Shown: positions 42,601 through 50,545, counted from the first letter of the stretch. The stretch is DNA of 64,000 nt from UBA11606 sp965243715 (GCA_965243715.1 CBDEVU010000017.1:1116001-1180000), one strand, 5' to 3'. A program made the numbers and translations. The notes: generated by a model from the sequence alone, not told the origin.

Positions 42601-42789
42601 AAGGAAGGTGACGGCGGCTATCCCTCCCCGTCGACCCAAGGAGCGACGAGCGGCAAACCCGACACGGTTGGACGAAACGATTACCGAAACCGAAGCGAGT
42701 CGATCGCTGGCCTTGGCCTGGCCAATAGCTTCAGCCAACGCAGTGTGGGCGGCGGGGCCGTAGGCGGAAGTAGTGACGGGAATGTTCAT
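39652..42789 (-). CDS. AddB-like nuclease subunit (PD-(D/E)XK family)
   Basis: A 1045-residue partner of the AddA-like protein. The N-terminal half has a helicase-like fold without a Walker A motif, as in AddB. The C-terminal nuclease shows LRGAIDRVDE, LIVIDYKTGSSRG and the Gln in THLQLVLYALA. AddB nucleases carry an iron-sulfur staple of four Cys; here one lies in RWTKCPHAYFV and two in DCHFCDPDSLG, but the fourth position is Gly, so the cluster may be absent or changed. ATG 42789 is chosen over TTG 42807; a TACGAT box lies 9 nt upstream. The pair forms a two-gene operon. Confidence 0.82.
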   Translation of the reverse strand: MNIPVTTSAYGPAAHTALAEAIGQAKASDRLASVSVIVSSNRVGFAARRSLGRRGGIAAVTFLTPYQLADLLGSSGIAATGRRPVSSLALTATIRAVLHDQPGYFEGVHTHPATECSLAKAYRDLSEVNPDGLRQLERTSSRTADIVRVHREVTRRVNQRFADEHQLVSAAIAALEKGSPVLRDLGSAILFLPQRLSPTHRRLLHAFGRTRPLRVIMGVTGDTDADAPVQAGIEAIGGLVELAAVPAQIADHALSVSDADDEVRHAIRGVVEASLRGESLSRCAILYGSRQPYFRLISDALNAADIAWFGASGPNATASLLGRSLLAMLALPDRNFSRHDVSAWLESAPVRGSDNRLAPVAAWGRAARAAGVVAGIDQWKERVTLYREDQVAHATELDRDAEQKTRATRKHRDADHAGQLVEFITTLADSLTPGPEVTTWVGLAAWCRQLVQTYFGGENQRQRWPDDEQTVAQSIDAIIDRLGELDGIDIPPGMAVFRETLKSQLDETWYRHGRFGTGVLVGPVSFALGVELDTVIVVGMAEGALPTYSPDDPLLPDRVRATIGPELPRRADAVHDQHRELLAAMAAASRVLFTFPRGDLRQNAAHAPSRWLLDTTEARDNIRPAAADLNRLTGDWLTEVPSFISGLRACAFPATEQEYDVRALLDHTEAGGYVHNLALVNERVAIRRGFDLLKDRLSRHFTRFDGNLQAGNLRNVRLAKPGDPDQVNSATRLERWTKCPHAYFVQHVLGVKATEDPEDQYRISPLDRGSMVHQVLADWLQSALETEPLPSPGAAWSTNTLDALTVHAEREIDHLERRGMVGRPVYWGRDRQVIMDDFDWFVDFDQQQRADYQSHPIATELAFGMPGSAAEPVELSLPDGRTLRLRGAIDRVDETASGELIVIDYKTGSSRGYAKLSSNDPTLGGTHLQLVLYALAAQVILGRPDAPTRGQYWFVSDKGGFDTAGYAITDDVYSEGLAIIAQIVNGIESGFFPPRPAAGGFASWIDCHFCDPDSLGLSYQVDDWNRTSNDDQLKPYLALIGDPRA

Positions 42790-42852
42790 CGCCAAGCAAT
42801 CGTACAAAAGGGGTGTGACGGAGCCTGTTAGCGGCCCGTCGGAGCCTTATTG

Positions 42853-43686
42853 TTAGCGCTCCGTCGGAGCGACGAAATCAATGAGTTGTTCGACTGCGGC
42901 GAGTAGGTCTGGTTCTAGGTCGGTCCAAATCGTGACCTGGGCCAGCACGTGCTTCCAGAACGCCGCCGGGCTGGTGGTGACCCCAAGCGCAGCGAGCACG
43001 CCTTCCTTCCACGGCTGACCCCTCGGCACCACGGGCCAGCGCTCGATCCCGATAGTCGACGGTTTAACCGCCTGCCAGATATCGACAAACGGATGACCGG
43101 TAATCAAGACGTTCGGATCGTTGATCTGGTCAGCAATTCGCTGCTCCTTGGAGCCGACCACTAGATGGTCAAGCAAGACCCCGAGACGCCGCCGCTCGCC
43201 GGGCCGAAACCCCCGAACCCGCTGTTCAAGATCATCGGCGCCTTCGAGTTGTTCAACCACCACTCCCTCAACGCGCAGGTCCGCGCCCCACACCTTTTCG
43301 ATGAGTTCCGCGTCGTGGATGCCTTCGACCCACAGTCGGCTAGGGCGGGCCAAGCGTGCCGGTACCCGGCCGGGGTCGATGGACCCAGAAGCTGTCAGCC
43401 CCACGGAGCGCGGGGGAGGGCGGGGGGCGACCAGCGCGCAGGGAACGCCCTTGCCGGCGATGTCAGTCCGCACCGATCCGGGCGCGTATCGTACCGTGTG
43501 GTCCTTGCCGTAGCGGTCCCGCACGATAAGCCGGGGTGGGGCAAACTCGAGGACCGCGCCGACCACTCCGCTCGCTCGGTCTTCGACCACAAGCCCGCGT
43601 TGCGCCTCAACCGTGGGATACTCCCGCCGCTTGGCGAGCGGCTTGGTGCTATCGAGAGGCCCCGAGAGGAAGCCGTCGTTCTTCAT
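42853..43686 (-). CDS. DUF3097 family protein
   Basis: A 277-residue actinobacterial protein of unknown function. Family-like blocks are RRLWVEGIHDAELIEKVWG, RVEGVVVEQLEGADDL, LLDHLVVGSKEQRIA, VLITGHPFVDIWQAVKP, and WKHVLAQVTIWTDLEP. The VEGxHDAELIEKVWG block resembles a Toprim-like acidic strand, which may hint at nucleotidyl-transfer or metal chemistry (inference). ATG 43686 has a TAACGT box 8 nt upstream. The open frame extends to 44382 but that part is antisense to the MerR-MenF gene and is rejected. It is divergent from that gene with 87 nt between starts. Confidence 0.85.
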   Translation of the reverse strand: MKNDGFLSGPLDSTKPLAKRREYPTVEAQRGLVVEDRASGVVGAVLEFAPPRLIVRDRYGKDHTVRYAPGSVRTDIAGKGVPCALVAPRPPPRSVGLTASGSIDPGRVPARLARPSRLWVEGIHDAELIEKVWGADLRVEGVVVEQLEGADDLEQRVRGFRPGERRRLGVLLDHLVVGSKEQRIADQINDPNVLITGHPFVDIWQAVKPSTIGIERWPVVPRGQPWKEGVLAALGVTTSPAAFWKHVLAQVTIWTDLEPDLLAAVEQLIDFVAPTER

Positions 43687-43740
43687 GGGCGGCCACGTTA
43701 CCGGACCTTCATGGTTGAACCTACCATAGTCCGAGCTGGG

Positions 43741-43751
43741 ACTCTGAGAGT
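43741..43751. promoter_or_regulatory. Perfect 11-bp palindrome upstream of the MerR-MenF gene
   Basis: ACTCTGAGAGT is a perfect 5-1-5 palindrome that ends 9 bp before the TATAGT box, in the -35 to -10 spacer where MerR-family regulators usually bind. It is a candidate site for the fused MerR domain itself. A related ACTCC half lies at 43756-43760. Confidence 0.45.
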
Positions 43752-43760
43752 AATCACTCC

Positions 43761-43766
43761 TATAGT
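43761..43766 (+). promoter_or_regulatory. -10 box TATAGT for the menaquinone operon (leaderless)
   Basis: TATAGT ends 7 nt before the ATG at 43774; no ribosome site is present. Confidence 0.65.
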
Positions 43767-43773
43767 GGCGGTC

Positions 43774-45780
43774 ATGGACTACCGAGTCGAAGAACTCGCC
43801 GATGCCGCTGGTATTGCGGTGGACACTGTGCGCTTCTACCAGCGTAGGAAGTTGCTCCACCCACCGCGGCGGGAAGGCCGTCGAGCGGTGTACGACCATA
43901 CGCATCTCGAACGGGTGCGTGAGATTCGGCGCCTGGCCGACCGAGGGTTCAGCCTGGCTCAGATTCGAGACCTCGCCACCGCCGACGCCACCGGCCTGCT
44001 CAACGACCTGGCCGCTCAGAACGCGGTGGATCCCGATCTCGACAAGGCGGAGTTGGCCCGGCGAGCTAATGTTCCCGAGTTCCTCGTCGACGTTGTCGTC
44101 AGCGCAGGCCTGTTGACACCGGTGGGCGATAACACCGAGCAGCGGTTCAGCGCCGATAGCGTCGACATGGTCGTGGCGGCCCGCACGCTGGTCAGCGAAG
44201 GCGTCTCGCTGGAGGAACTCACCGCCCTCGCCCTGCGCCACGCTACCCACGTCGAGGATGTGATCGACGACGCCATCGAGGTGTTTAAACGCCATCGCGA
44301 GACGCGGGGCGGCTCGCGCGATGAGTTGATTGCCCTGCTGCACCGCCTGGTCCCCGTCGCCTCCACCCTCGTTGGACAACACTTCGAACGGACGCTGCGG
44401 ACGCGTGCTTTGGCCCGTCTCGGACAGGAACCGACAACCAGTGGCGGCGGCGTGGTGGTATTCGCCCGCAAACTCGACGAGCGCATTGATCCCGTAGCCG
44501 TGTACAGCGTGTCAACCGATTCGCAGCGGGTCTTATGGGTTCGCCCCGATGCCGGACTGGCCCTAGTTGCACTCGGCGCGGCCCACACCATCGAACCGTA
44601 CGGCGACGCCCGCTTCTCGGCCGCGTCAGCTGCCCGGGCGGCGTTGGCGGCGCGAGTTCGACGCCATGGCCCGGCGGACGCCCCGGCCCCGGTTCTGGTG
44701 GGCGGGTTTTCGTTCTCATGTGGCCGTCAAACGGCCGGTCCGGACTGGACGGGCTTCCCAGATGCGCGCTGGGTCCTGGCCGAGGTAACGGTGATCGACC
44801 GACCCGACGGCACCTGGCTGCTCGCCGCGGCCCCGGTCAAAGAAGGCGAAGACGAAGCGGCGGTCCTCGATCTTCTCGAAGCCCGGTTGGAGGCGATGGC
44901 CGCGTCAACTCCGCCTGCTCGGATGGCCGCCGCGGCGGTCGCCCATGGCGCACCGATCAGCGACGATCCCGAGTACGTCAAACTGGTGGCCGAGGGGGTT
45001 GACGCCATCGCCCAAGGCCAGTTCGCCAAGGTGGTGCTTGCTCGGGTCCATCGGCGTGGGGCCATTGCGATACCAGATGTCCTTCACGGCTTGGTTAATC
45101 GCTACCCGAGTTGCGCGGTCTTCGCCTTCGGGATCGACGATCGGGTATTCCTAGGCGCTACTCCCGAAGAATTGGTGTTACTTGATGGCCGGGAGGTCAA
45201 AACGGCAGCCCTCGCGGGAACTACCGGCCGGGGTGGCGACAAGGCAACGGATGAGGCGCTCGGCGCGGCGATGTTGGCCTCGGTCAAAGTACGAGCGGAG
45301 CATCAATTCGTGGTGGATAACATTACTGAACGTCTCGCCACGCTCGGCTTGGTTGGAGAGACGCTCGCCGTGCCAGAGGTTCTCTCCCTCGCTCGAGTTC
45401 AGCACCTTCGAACGCCCATCACAGCACGCGTCGAGCGTCGAACCGGTGGCGTCTCGGACATGGATGTCCTACGCGTCGCCAGTGTGTTGCATCCCACCCC
45501 GGCGGTGGCCGGGACCCCAACCGATGTAGCCGTCGCCTGGTTGCGGAGCCACGAGAGCTTCGATCGGGGCTGGTACGCGGGGCCGGTCGGATGGTGCGAC
45601 CTCGACGGAAACGGTGAACTCCGAGTGGCCTTACGCAGTGCCCTTGTCGAACCCAACGGGGTTCACCTCTTCTCTGGCGCTGGCGTGATTACTGATTCTG
45701 TTCCCGAAGACGAACTGGCTGAGACCGCGGTCAAACTGCGTGCCCTGCTCGATGTGATGGAGGCGGGGCCTGATGCCTGA
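43774..45780 (+). CDS. menF: MerR-family regulator fused to isochorismate synthase (MenF)
   Basis: One uninterrupted 668-codon frame. Residues 1-70 are a MerR helix-turn-helix (VEELADAAGIAVDTVRFYQRR); residues 92-150 look like a second, degenerate MerR-type unit (KAELARRANVPEFLVDVV); about 150-215 is helical. From about residue 225 to the end it is isochorismate synthase: ALAGTTGRGG, EHQFVVDNI, HLRTPI, VLHPTPAVAGTP, GWYAGPVGWCD and FSGAGVITDSVPEDE, all intact. The enzyme converts chorismate to isochorismate, the first step of menaquinone synthesis. The normal MenF part alone is about 450 residues. ATG 43774 is set by the leaderless promoter. The menD start overlaps the stop by 8 nt. A separate internal start for MenF cannot be excluded. 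Confidence 0.88.
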   Translation: MDYRVEELADAAGIAVDTVRFYQRRKLLHPPRREGRRAVYDHTHLERVREIRRLADRGFSLAQIRDLATADATGLLNDLAAQNAVDPDLDKAELARRANVPEFLVDVVVSAGLLTPVGDNTEQRFSADSVDMVVAARTLVSEGVSLEELTALALRHATHVEDVIDDAIEVFKRHRETRGGSRDELIALLHRLVPVASTLVGQHFERTLRTRALARLGQEPTTSGGGVVVFARKLDERIDPVAVYSVSTDSQRVLWVRPDAGLALVALGAAHTIEPYGDARFSAASAARAALAARVRRHGPADAPAPVLVGGFSFSCGRQTAGPDWTGFPDARWVLAEVTVIDRPDGTWLLAAAPVKEGEDEAAVLDLLEARLEAMAASTPPARMAAAAVAHGAPISDDPEYVKLVAEGVDAIAQGQFAKVVLARVHRRGAIAIPDVLHGLVNRYPSCAVFAFGIDDRVFLGATPEELVLLDGREVKTAALAGTTGRGGDKATDEALGAAMLASVKVRAEHQFVVDNITERLATLGLVGETLAVPEVLSLARVQHLRTPITARVERRTGGVSDMDVLRVASVLHPTPAVAGTPTDVAVAWLRSHESFDRGWYAGPVGWCDLDGNGELRVALRSALVEPNGVHLFSGAGVITDSVPEDELAETAVKLRALLDVMEAGPDA

Positions 45781-46450
45781 TCCCGTTTACGACCCGATTG
45801 CCGCGTTCGCTGCGACGCTCGCGGCTAGCGGGGTGAAGGAAGTGGTGATCAGTCCGGGTTCTCGGTCGACTCCATTGACCCTGACCTTCCATGCCCGCCC
45901 CGACCTGCGGACCTGGATTCAGATCGATGAGCGGTCGGCTGGCTATTTTGCGTTGGGTCAAGCGCGGGCTACCGGCATCCCGTCGGTGCTCATCTGCACG
46001 TCAGGGACAGCGGTTGCCAACTACCTCCCCGCCGTTGTCGAAGCCAACCATGCAGGGGTACCGCTCATCGTGTGTACGGCCGATCGGCCGCCGGAACTGC
46101 GGCAATGGGGAGCCGGTCAGACCATCGATCAGGTGAACATCTTTGGCTCCAATGTGCGCTGGTTTGCTGACTTCTCGATCCCGAGTGACTGGAGCACCGA
46201 AGCGGCGGCGATAGCGGCGATGCGAGCGGTGTCGATGGCCACCGGCGATCGTCGGGGTCCCGTCCACTGCAACTGGCCTCTACGCGAACCGCTTGAGCCG
46301 CTCGCTGGTGTGCCGGTTTGCGAGGCTCGGACGGCGTCCCGGGCGCCCGCGATCCCTCCGCGACTCCGACACCGGCGTCGGCGACGCTGTTGCCAGAGGA
46401 GACAGCCAAGGGCCTCATCGTGGTGGGGCCCGACGCGGCTTGTGGTTTAG
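45773..46450 (+). CDS. menD: MenD, N-terminal part (frameshifted)
   Basis: The first 190 residues or so are MenD, a thiamine-diphosphate enzyme that joins isochorismate and 2-oxoglutarate: VVISPGSRSTPLTLTF, IDERSAGYFALGQA (catalytic Glu), LICTSGTAVANYLPAV and VCTADRPPELRQWGAGQT. After REPLEPLAG the frame turns into an Arg-rich, non-homologous tail and stops at 46450. The rest of MenD continues in another frame at 46318-47508. One missing base in the GC-rich stretch at about 46320-46370 accounts for this. ATGCCTGA overlaps the menF stop. Confidence 0.85.
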   Translation: MPDPVYDPIAAFAATLAASGVKEVVISPGSRSTPLTLTFHARPDLRTWIQIDERSAGYFALGQARATGIPSVLICTSGTAVANYLPAVVEANHAGVPLIVCTADRPPELRQWGAGQTIDQVNIFGSNVRWFADFSIPSDWSTEAAAIAAMRAVSMATGDRRGPVHCNWPLREPLEPLAGVPVCEARTASRAPAIPPRLRHRRRRRCCQRRQPRASSWWGPTRLVV

Positions 46451-47508
46451 CCAACGAGCAACGGTTGGCGGACGACATCGTTGGTTTCGCGGCCGCCCGA
46501 AAATGGCCGGTGTTGGCCGAGCCCATTTCTCAGTTGCGATCCGCTCGAGGAGCGAACGAGGTAGTGATCGACGCCGCCGATCATCTGCTGAGCCATTCGC
46601 CGTGCGATGATCTGGTGCCTGAGGTGGTTGTTCGCGTCGGGGCGACTCCCACCTCCAAGCCGGTACGTCAATGGCTGGCCCGGGTCCGACCGGAGCGGGT
46701 CGTGCTGGTTGACCCCGAACAGCGCTGGGCCGATCCGTCCTTCACCACGACCGAGCACCAGCGGCTCACCCCGGCCGCGCTATTCGCCGCCGCCGGGCCG
46801 GGGCAGGGGTTGTCAGGCCTCGCCTCGGGGGAGTGGCTGGAGTCGTGGCTGGCGCGGAACCTAGCCGCCCAGACCGCCGTCGAGTTGGTCCTCGCCGCCA
46901 CCGTTCAACGAAGCAGCGCGAGCGTCGTTCGTGACCTAGTGGCGGGCCTTCCCGCGGGGGCTACGGTCATGGTTTCTAACTCACTGCCGGTTCGAGACCT
47001 TGACGCGTTTGTGGTCAACGGCTCATCGGCTCGCTTTGTTGGAAATCGGGGCGCTTCGGGCATTGACGGCATCACCTCCACCGGCGTGGGACTGGCCTCG
47101 GTCAGCCGCGAACCGGTGGTGGTTTTGACCGGCGACCTAGCCCTGCTCCACGATGTTGGTGCGCTTTTCGGCGTCGCCCGACTCGGCCTGCACATCACCG
47201 TGGTCGTGATTGACAACAACGGCGGGGCTATTTTTTCGCGGCTACCAATTGCCCGCCAACGGGCCACGATCGACTACGACACCCTCTTTCGCACCGCTCA
47301 CGGTCTCGATCTGGCTAACTTCGACGGAGTGGGCGGAGTTCGTGTTCGGCGAGTGCGAGAAACCGACGATGTTGCCTCGATGGTGGCGGCGGCCACATCA
47401 GTCACCGAACCGGGCGTTGATCTGATCCTGATCGAACTTGATCCCGATGACGATCTCGCGGTGCGCCTCGCGATCCACGCCGCGGTTGGTGAGGCGCTCG
47501 CCTTGTGA
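46318..47508 (+). CDS. menD: MenD, C-terminal part (frameshifted)
   Basis: This frame carries the middle and C-terminal domains of MenD from about TLLPEETAKGLIVVGPD onward: VMVSNSLPVRDLDAFV, RFVGNRGASGIDGITSTG, VVLTGDLALLHDVGAL (Mg-diphosphate motif GDL...NN) and VVIDNNGGAIFSRLP. It has no proper start and should be joined to 45773-46350 by one inserted base. If the frameshift is real, MenD would not be made in full, which would block menaquinone synthesis unless another copy exists. Its stop overlaps the menH start (GTGA). Confidence 0.85.
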   Translation: MRGSDGVPGARDPSATPTPASATLLPEETAKGLIVVGPDAACGLANEQRLADDIVGFAAARKWPVLAEPISQLRSARGANEVVIDAADHLLSHSPCDDLVPEVVVRVGATPTSKPVRQWLARVRPERVVLVDPEQRWADPSFTTTEHQRLTPAALFAAAGPGQGLSGLASGEWLESWLARNLAAQTAVELVLAATVQRSSASVVRDLVAGLPAGATVMVSNSLPVRDLDAFVVNGSSARFVGNRGASGIDGITSTGVGLASVSREPVVVLTGDLALLHDVGALFGVARLGLHITVVVIDNNGGAIFSRLPIARQRATIDYDTLFRTAHGLDLANFDGVGGVRVRRVRETDDVASMVAAATSVTEPGVDLILIELDPDDDLAVRLAIHAAVGEALAL

Positions 47509-48248
47509 GTCCGGTTCTCGTACTTCACGGCTTCACCGGCCGGGGCGCAGCGATGAACCCGTTGGTGTCGAGATTAGCTGATTTCGATGTAATAGCGCCG
47601 GACTTGGCTGGCCACGGCGGCGAGCAGGGATGCCTTCCCGAAGCGGAGTACACGGTCGAAGGAATGGCAGACACGGTGCTCGGTCTCACCGCAGAGACTG
47701 TCCACCTGGTTGGTTATTCGATGGGTGGACGGGTTGCTTTGGCCGCCGCGACACGGGCCCCCGAACGGGTGCGTTCGCTGTCGCTGATCGGAGCATCGGC
47801 TGGGATTGTCTCACCGGACGAAGCCACGGAACGGGCCGCTGCCGACGAGGCTCTCGCTTTAGAAGTGGTGGGTGACTTTTGCGCGTTTGTCGATCGTTGG
47901 ATGAAAAACCCGTTGTTCGCTACCCAAGTCCGGCTTGGGCCCGAGGCTCAGCAGGTGGCGCGGAGTCTAAGGCTGACTAATGATCCTGCAGGCTTAGCGA
48001 TGAGCTTGCGCCATGGTGGAACGGGTCAGATGCGTTCGCAGCACGAGCGCTTGGGGCGTTGCGTGATGCCGGTGGGGTTGATGGTGGGTGATGAGGACCG
48101 TAAGTTTTGCGCTATAGCAGTCGATCTCGCGGCGGCCCTGCCCGATGCTGTTGTACACACGATTCCGGGGTCGGGCCACGCCACGCACCTCGAACGCCCC
48201 GAACTGACCGCCGCCGCGGTGCGTCACACGATTGGTCGATCTCGGTGA
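47505..48248 (+). CDS. menH: MenH-like alpha/beta hydrolase (SHCHC synthase)
   Basis: A 247-residue alpha/beta hydrolase. Oxyanion motif VLVLHGFTGRGAAM, nucleophile elbow GYSMGGRVAL (S72), and catalytic His in GSGHATHLERP near residue 227. These and the place between menD and menC identify it as MenH, which eliminates pyruvate to give 2-succinyl-6-hydroxy-2,4-cyclohexadiene-1-carboxylate. Coupled at both ends by 4-nt GTGA overlaps. Confidence 0.88.
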   Translation: MSPVLVLHGFTGRGAAMNPLVSRLADFDVIAPDLAGHGGEQGCLPEAEYTVEGMADTVLGLTAETVHLVGYSMGGRVALAAATRAPERVRSLSLIGASAGIVSPDEATERAAADEALALEVVGDFCAFVDRWMKNPLFATQVRLGPEAQQVARSLRLTNDPAGLAMSLRHGGTGQMRSQHERLGRCVMPVGLMVGDEDRKFCAIAVDLAAALPDAVVHTIPGSGHATHLERPELTAAAVRHTIGRSR

Positions 48249-49276
48249 AGTTCTCGCTCGTTTCGTACAGGCGGGAGTTAGTCGCGCCGATTACCACGGC
48301 TTATGGGGTGATCGATCATCGTGAGGGGATCCATTTCTCGGTTTCTGACGCCGGATACGTGGGCTGGGGGGATCTCTGTCCGCTGCCCGGTTGGTCGTCG
48401 CACGGATTGGTTGATCTTCGCGCGCGGCTAACAGCGGTGGTGAGTAATCCGACTATCAACGATCGCGAGGCTATGCTTGGTTCACTTGAGGCAATGCCCG
48501 AAGCTCGAGCCGCGTTGGCCGGAGCGTTGGCCGATCTTGACGCGCATCGCGTTGGGTGTTCGCTGGCGGCGTTCTTGGCTGAGCGACCGGCCCGTTCAGT
48601 GATGGTGAACGCGTTGGTCACCGCCGTCGATGTTGAAGGGGTCCGTCGAGAAGCTGAGGAGGCAATCGGGCAGGGCTTTCACAGCATCAAGGTCAAGGTC
48701 GCGGTGGCTGACCTGGCTACTGACGTGAGCCGGGTCGCCGCGGTTCGAGAAGTGGTCGGCGACGGGGTTGAGGTTCGCCTCGATGCCAACGGTGGCTGGA
48801 ACCCGGCTCAAGCCCGCATTTGCCTCGACCGATTGTCCGAGTTCGACATCTCATTTTGTGAAGAAGCGACCGCCGGTATCTTTGCCATAGCCGCGCTGGT
48901 GGACTCGAGTCCGATTCCGCTTGGCGTCGACGAGTCAACGCGTACCATTGCCGATATCGTGCGGGCTCTCGAGTTGGGGATCAAGGTGGTGGTGATAAAG
49001 CCCCAAGCTCTAGGAGGCCCTGACCTTGCGATGCAGGCGGTTGGTCTTGTCACGGCGGCGGGGGGAACGTCCATCATTACGACCATGATCGATAGTGCAG
49101 TAGGGGTCGCTCACGCCCTTCACGTTGCCGCTGCGATCGGCAGCGATCAGGCACACGGTCTAGCTACCGCTGGTTACTTTCGCGGCCACGGGGATGAGGG
49201 TCTCACCATGGTCGATGGTTGCCTATCAGTGCCGTCGCGGCCGGGTCTCGGTGTGGGACCTACACTGCGGGTGTGA
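48245..49276 (+). CDS. menC: o-Succinylbenzoate synthase (MenC)
   Basis: A 343-residue enolase-superfamily enzyme. Catalytic residues: K149 and K151 (HSIKVKVAV), metal ligands D180 (RLDANGGW), E206 (FCEEATAG) and D229 (LGVDEST), and K252 (VVVIKPQALGG). MenC dehydrates the MenH product to o-succinylbenzoate. GTG 48245 overlaps the menH stop (GTGA); the frame is open back to 48107 but that part lies inside menH. The next steps, menE and menB, are not in the window. Confidence 0.9.
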   Translation: MKFSLVSYRRELVAPITTAYGVIDHREGIHFSVSDAGYVGWGDLCPLPGWSSHGLVDLRARLTAVVSNPTINDREAMLGSLEAMPEARAALAGALADLDAHRVGCSLAAFLAERPARSVMVNALVTAVDVEGVRREAEEAIGQGFHSIKVKVAVADLATDVSRVAAVREVVGDGVEVRLDANGGWNPAQARICLDRLSEFDISFCEEATAGIFAIAALVDSSPIPLGVDESTRTIADIVRALELGIKVVVIKPQALGGPDLAMQAVGLVTAAGGTSIITTMIDSAVGVAHALHVAAAIGSDQAHGLATAGYFRGHGDEGLTMVDGCLSVPSRPGLGVGPTLRV

Positions 49277-50111
49277 GCCTTACTCTTGTCGTTATGGCGG
49301 CCGGTCTCGGATCGAGATTTGGTGGTACTAAGCAACTGGCCGAAATTGGGGCGAACGGTGAAGCTTTTCTTGATTTGGCGATTCGTGATGCAACCGCTGC
49401 CGGTATGGGCAAGGTGGTGCTCATTATCCGTAGTGACATCGAAGCCGATGTTCGCGCTCACGTTGCACGGCATCATGATGGGCTCGATATTGGCTACGTG
49501 TTACAGGACACATTCGGTCCCTCACGCGACAAGCCGTGGGGCACCGGTCACGCTGTTTTGGCCGCAGCGGCCCGAGTCGATGGTGCGTTCGTAGTGGTCA
49601 ACGCCGACGATTACTACGGACGGTCCACCTATCGATTGTTGTGCGACGCGGCTCTTGACTTGCCTGCGGATCGGGCGCTGCTGGCCGGGTTTCGACTCGA
49701 TCAGACGTCTGCCGGAGCGAGGAGAGGTCAGCCGAGGCGTGTGTGGCGTTGCGAACAACGAACTGGTTTCCCTAGTGGAAACCCACGGGATCGGGCGCCG
49801 CACCGATGGTCGCATCACCGCCACCGACCCTGCCGGCGAGCTCGCAGATGATCTGCGTTGTGTCGATGAACTGTTGGGCGTTCTCGCCGCTCATATTCGA
49901 CGCACTCGATGCTGGTTTTGCCGCCTTTCATGCCGTCAACGCTGACGAACCCAAAGCCGAGTACCTGCTGCCGTTGATAGTGCCGGAGTTGATTAGAGCG
50001 GGGGAACTCACCGTCGGTGTCGTCGCCACCAACGAACCGTGGGTAGGCGTAACCAACCCCGCGGACCTCGAAGTAGCCCGCCGCCGCATCGCCGAAGTGC
50101 GACTAGGCTGA
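49273..50111 (+). pseudogene. Nucleotidyltransferase (sugar-1-phosphate type) broken by two frameshifts
   Basis: The start reads SLTLVVMAAGLGSRFGGTKQ (nucleotide-binding loop) and includes PWGTGHAVLAAAARV and FVVVNADDYYG, as in glucose-1-phosphate uridylyltransferase-like proteins. Near 49720 the meaningful reading moves to a second frame (GEVSRGVCGVANNELVSLVE), and near 49845 to a third (VVSMNCWAFSPLIFDALDAG to the end at 50111). Two single-base insertions explain this. It is coupled to menC by GTGA and ends the operon. Either a decayed gene or clustered read errors. Confidence 0.75.
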
Positions 50112-50545
50112 GGCCGAACATGTTTGCTGTTCGTCGCTGGGGCCGTTGTCGCAACGTATCAACACTGGTCTGGCACGAACCGCGGTGATTTGGTCCAGCG
50201 CGGTGACTAGGTCGTCACCGGTGATCGACCGGTTGTCGATGATCGGCCCAGGAACGCCGATAGCCTTGGGGGGGGTATTGCCCCCTAGTGGTCGCCCACG
50301 TGTTGAGCCAGTCGCGTAGCCAGCGATCCGGATCATTGCTTCGATCACATTGAGGTTTTCTGCGTTGGGTGTTGCGGGCTTGGCCTGTGACCCGACAAGC
50401 TGCGCGTTTGCTCATCTTCAAACGATTTTGGAGCATTATGAGCGAACGGCGACGGCTTGTCGGGTCTAGAACTTCCCCGACGTGATCTCCTTGAGCGCCA
50501 AATTCTCGAGTTCCTTGTCCGTGCGGGGCGGTAAGGACTCCAAAA
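50103..50545 (-). pseudogene. IS3-family transposase remnant
   Basis: Three fragments in different frames on the minus strand. An orfA end at about 50466-50540 reads ELENLALKEITSGKF and stops. Then orfB-like SKRAACRVTGQARNTQRR and WLRDWLNTWAT to GYRR. After a large internal deletion comes RSITGDDLVTALDQITAV and RPVLIRCDNGPS, the region around the second catalytic Asp of the DDE site. The remnant ends at the 3' end of the broken nucleotidyltransferase gene. It is not functional. The element family is recognised from motifs only. Confidence 0.75.

Noticed and set aside
43165..43773. 203-codon N-terminal extension of the MerR-MenF frame
   Set aside because: It lies antisense to the DUF3097 gene and precedes a clear -10 box and ATG.
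43687..44382. N-terminal extension of the DUF3097 frame
   Set aside because: It is antisense to the MerR-MenF gene and has no family similarity; ATG 43686 gives the normal protein.
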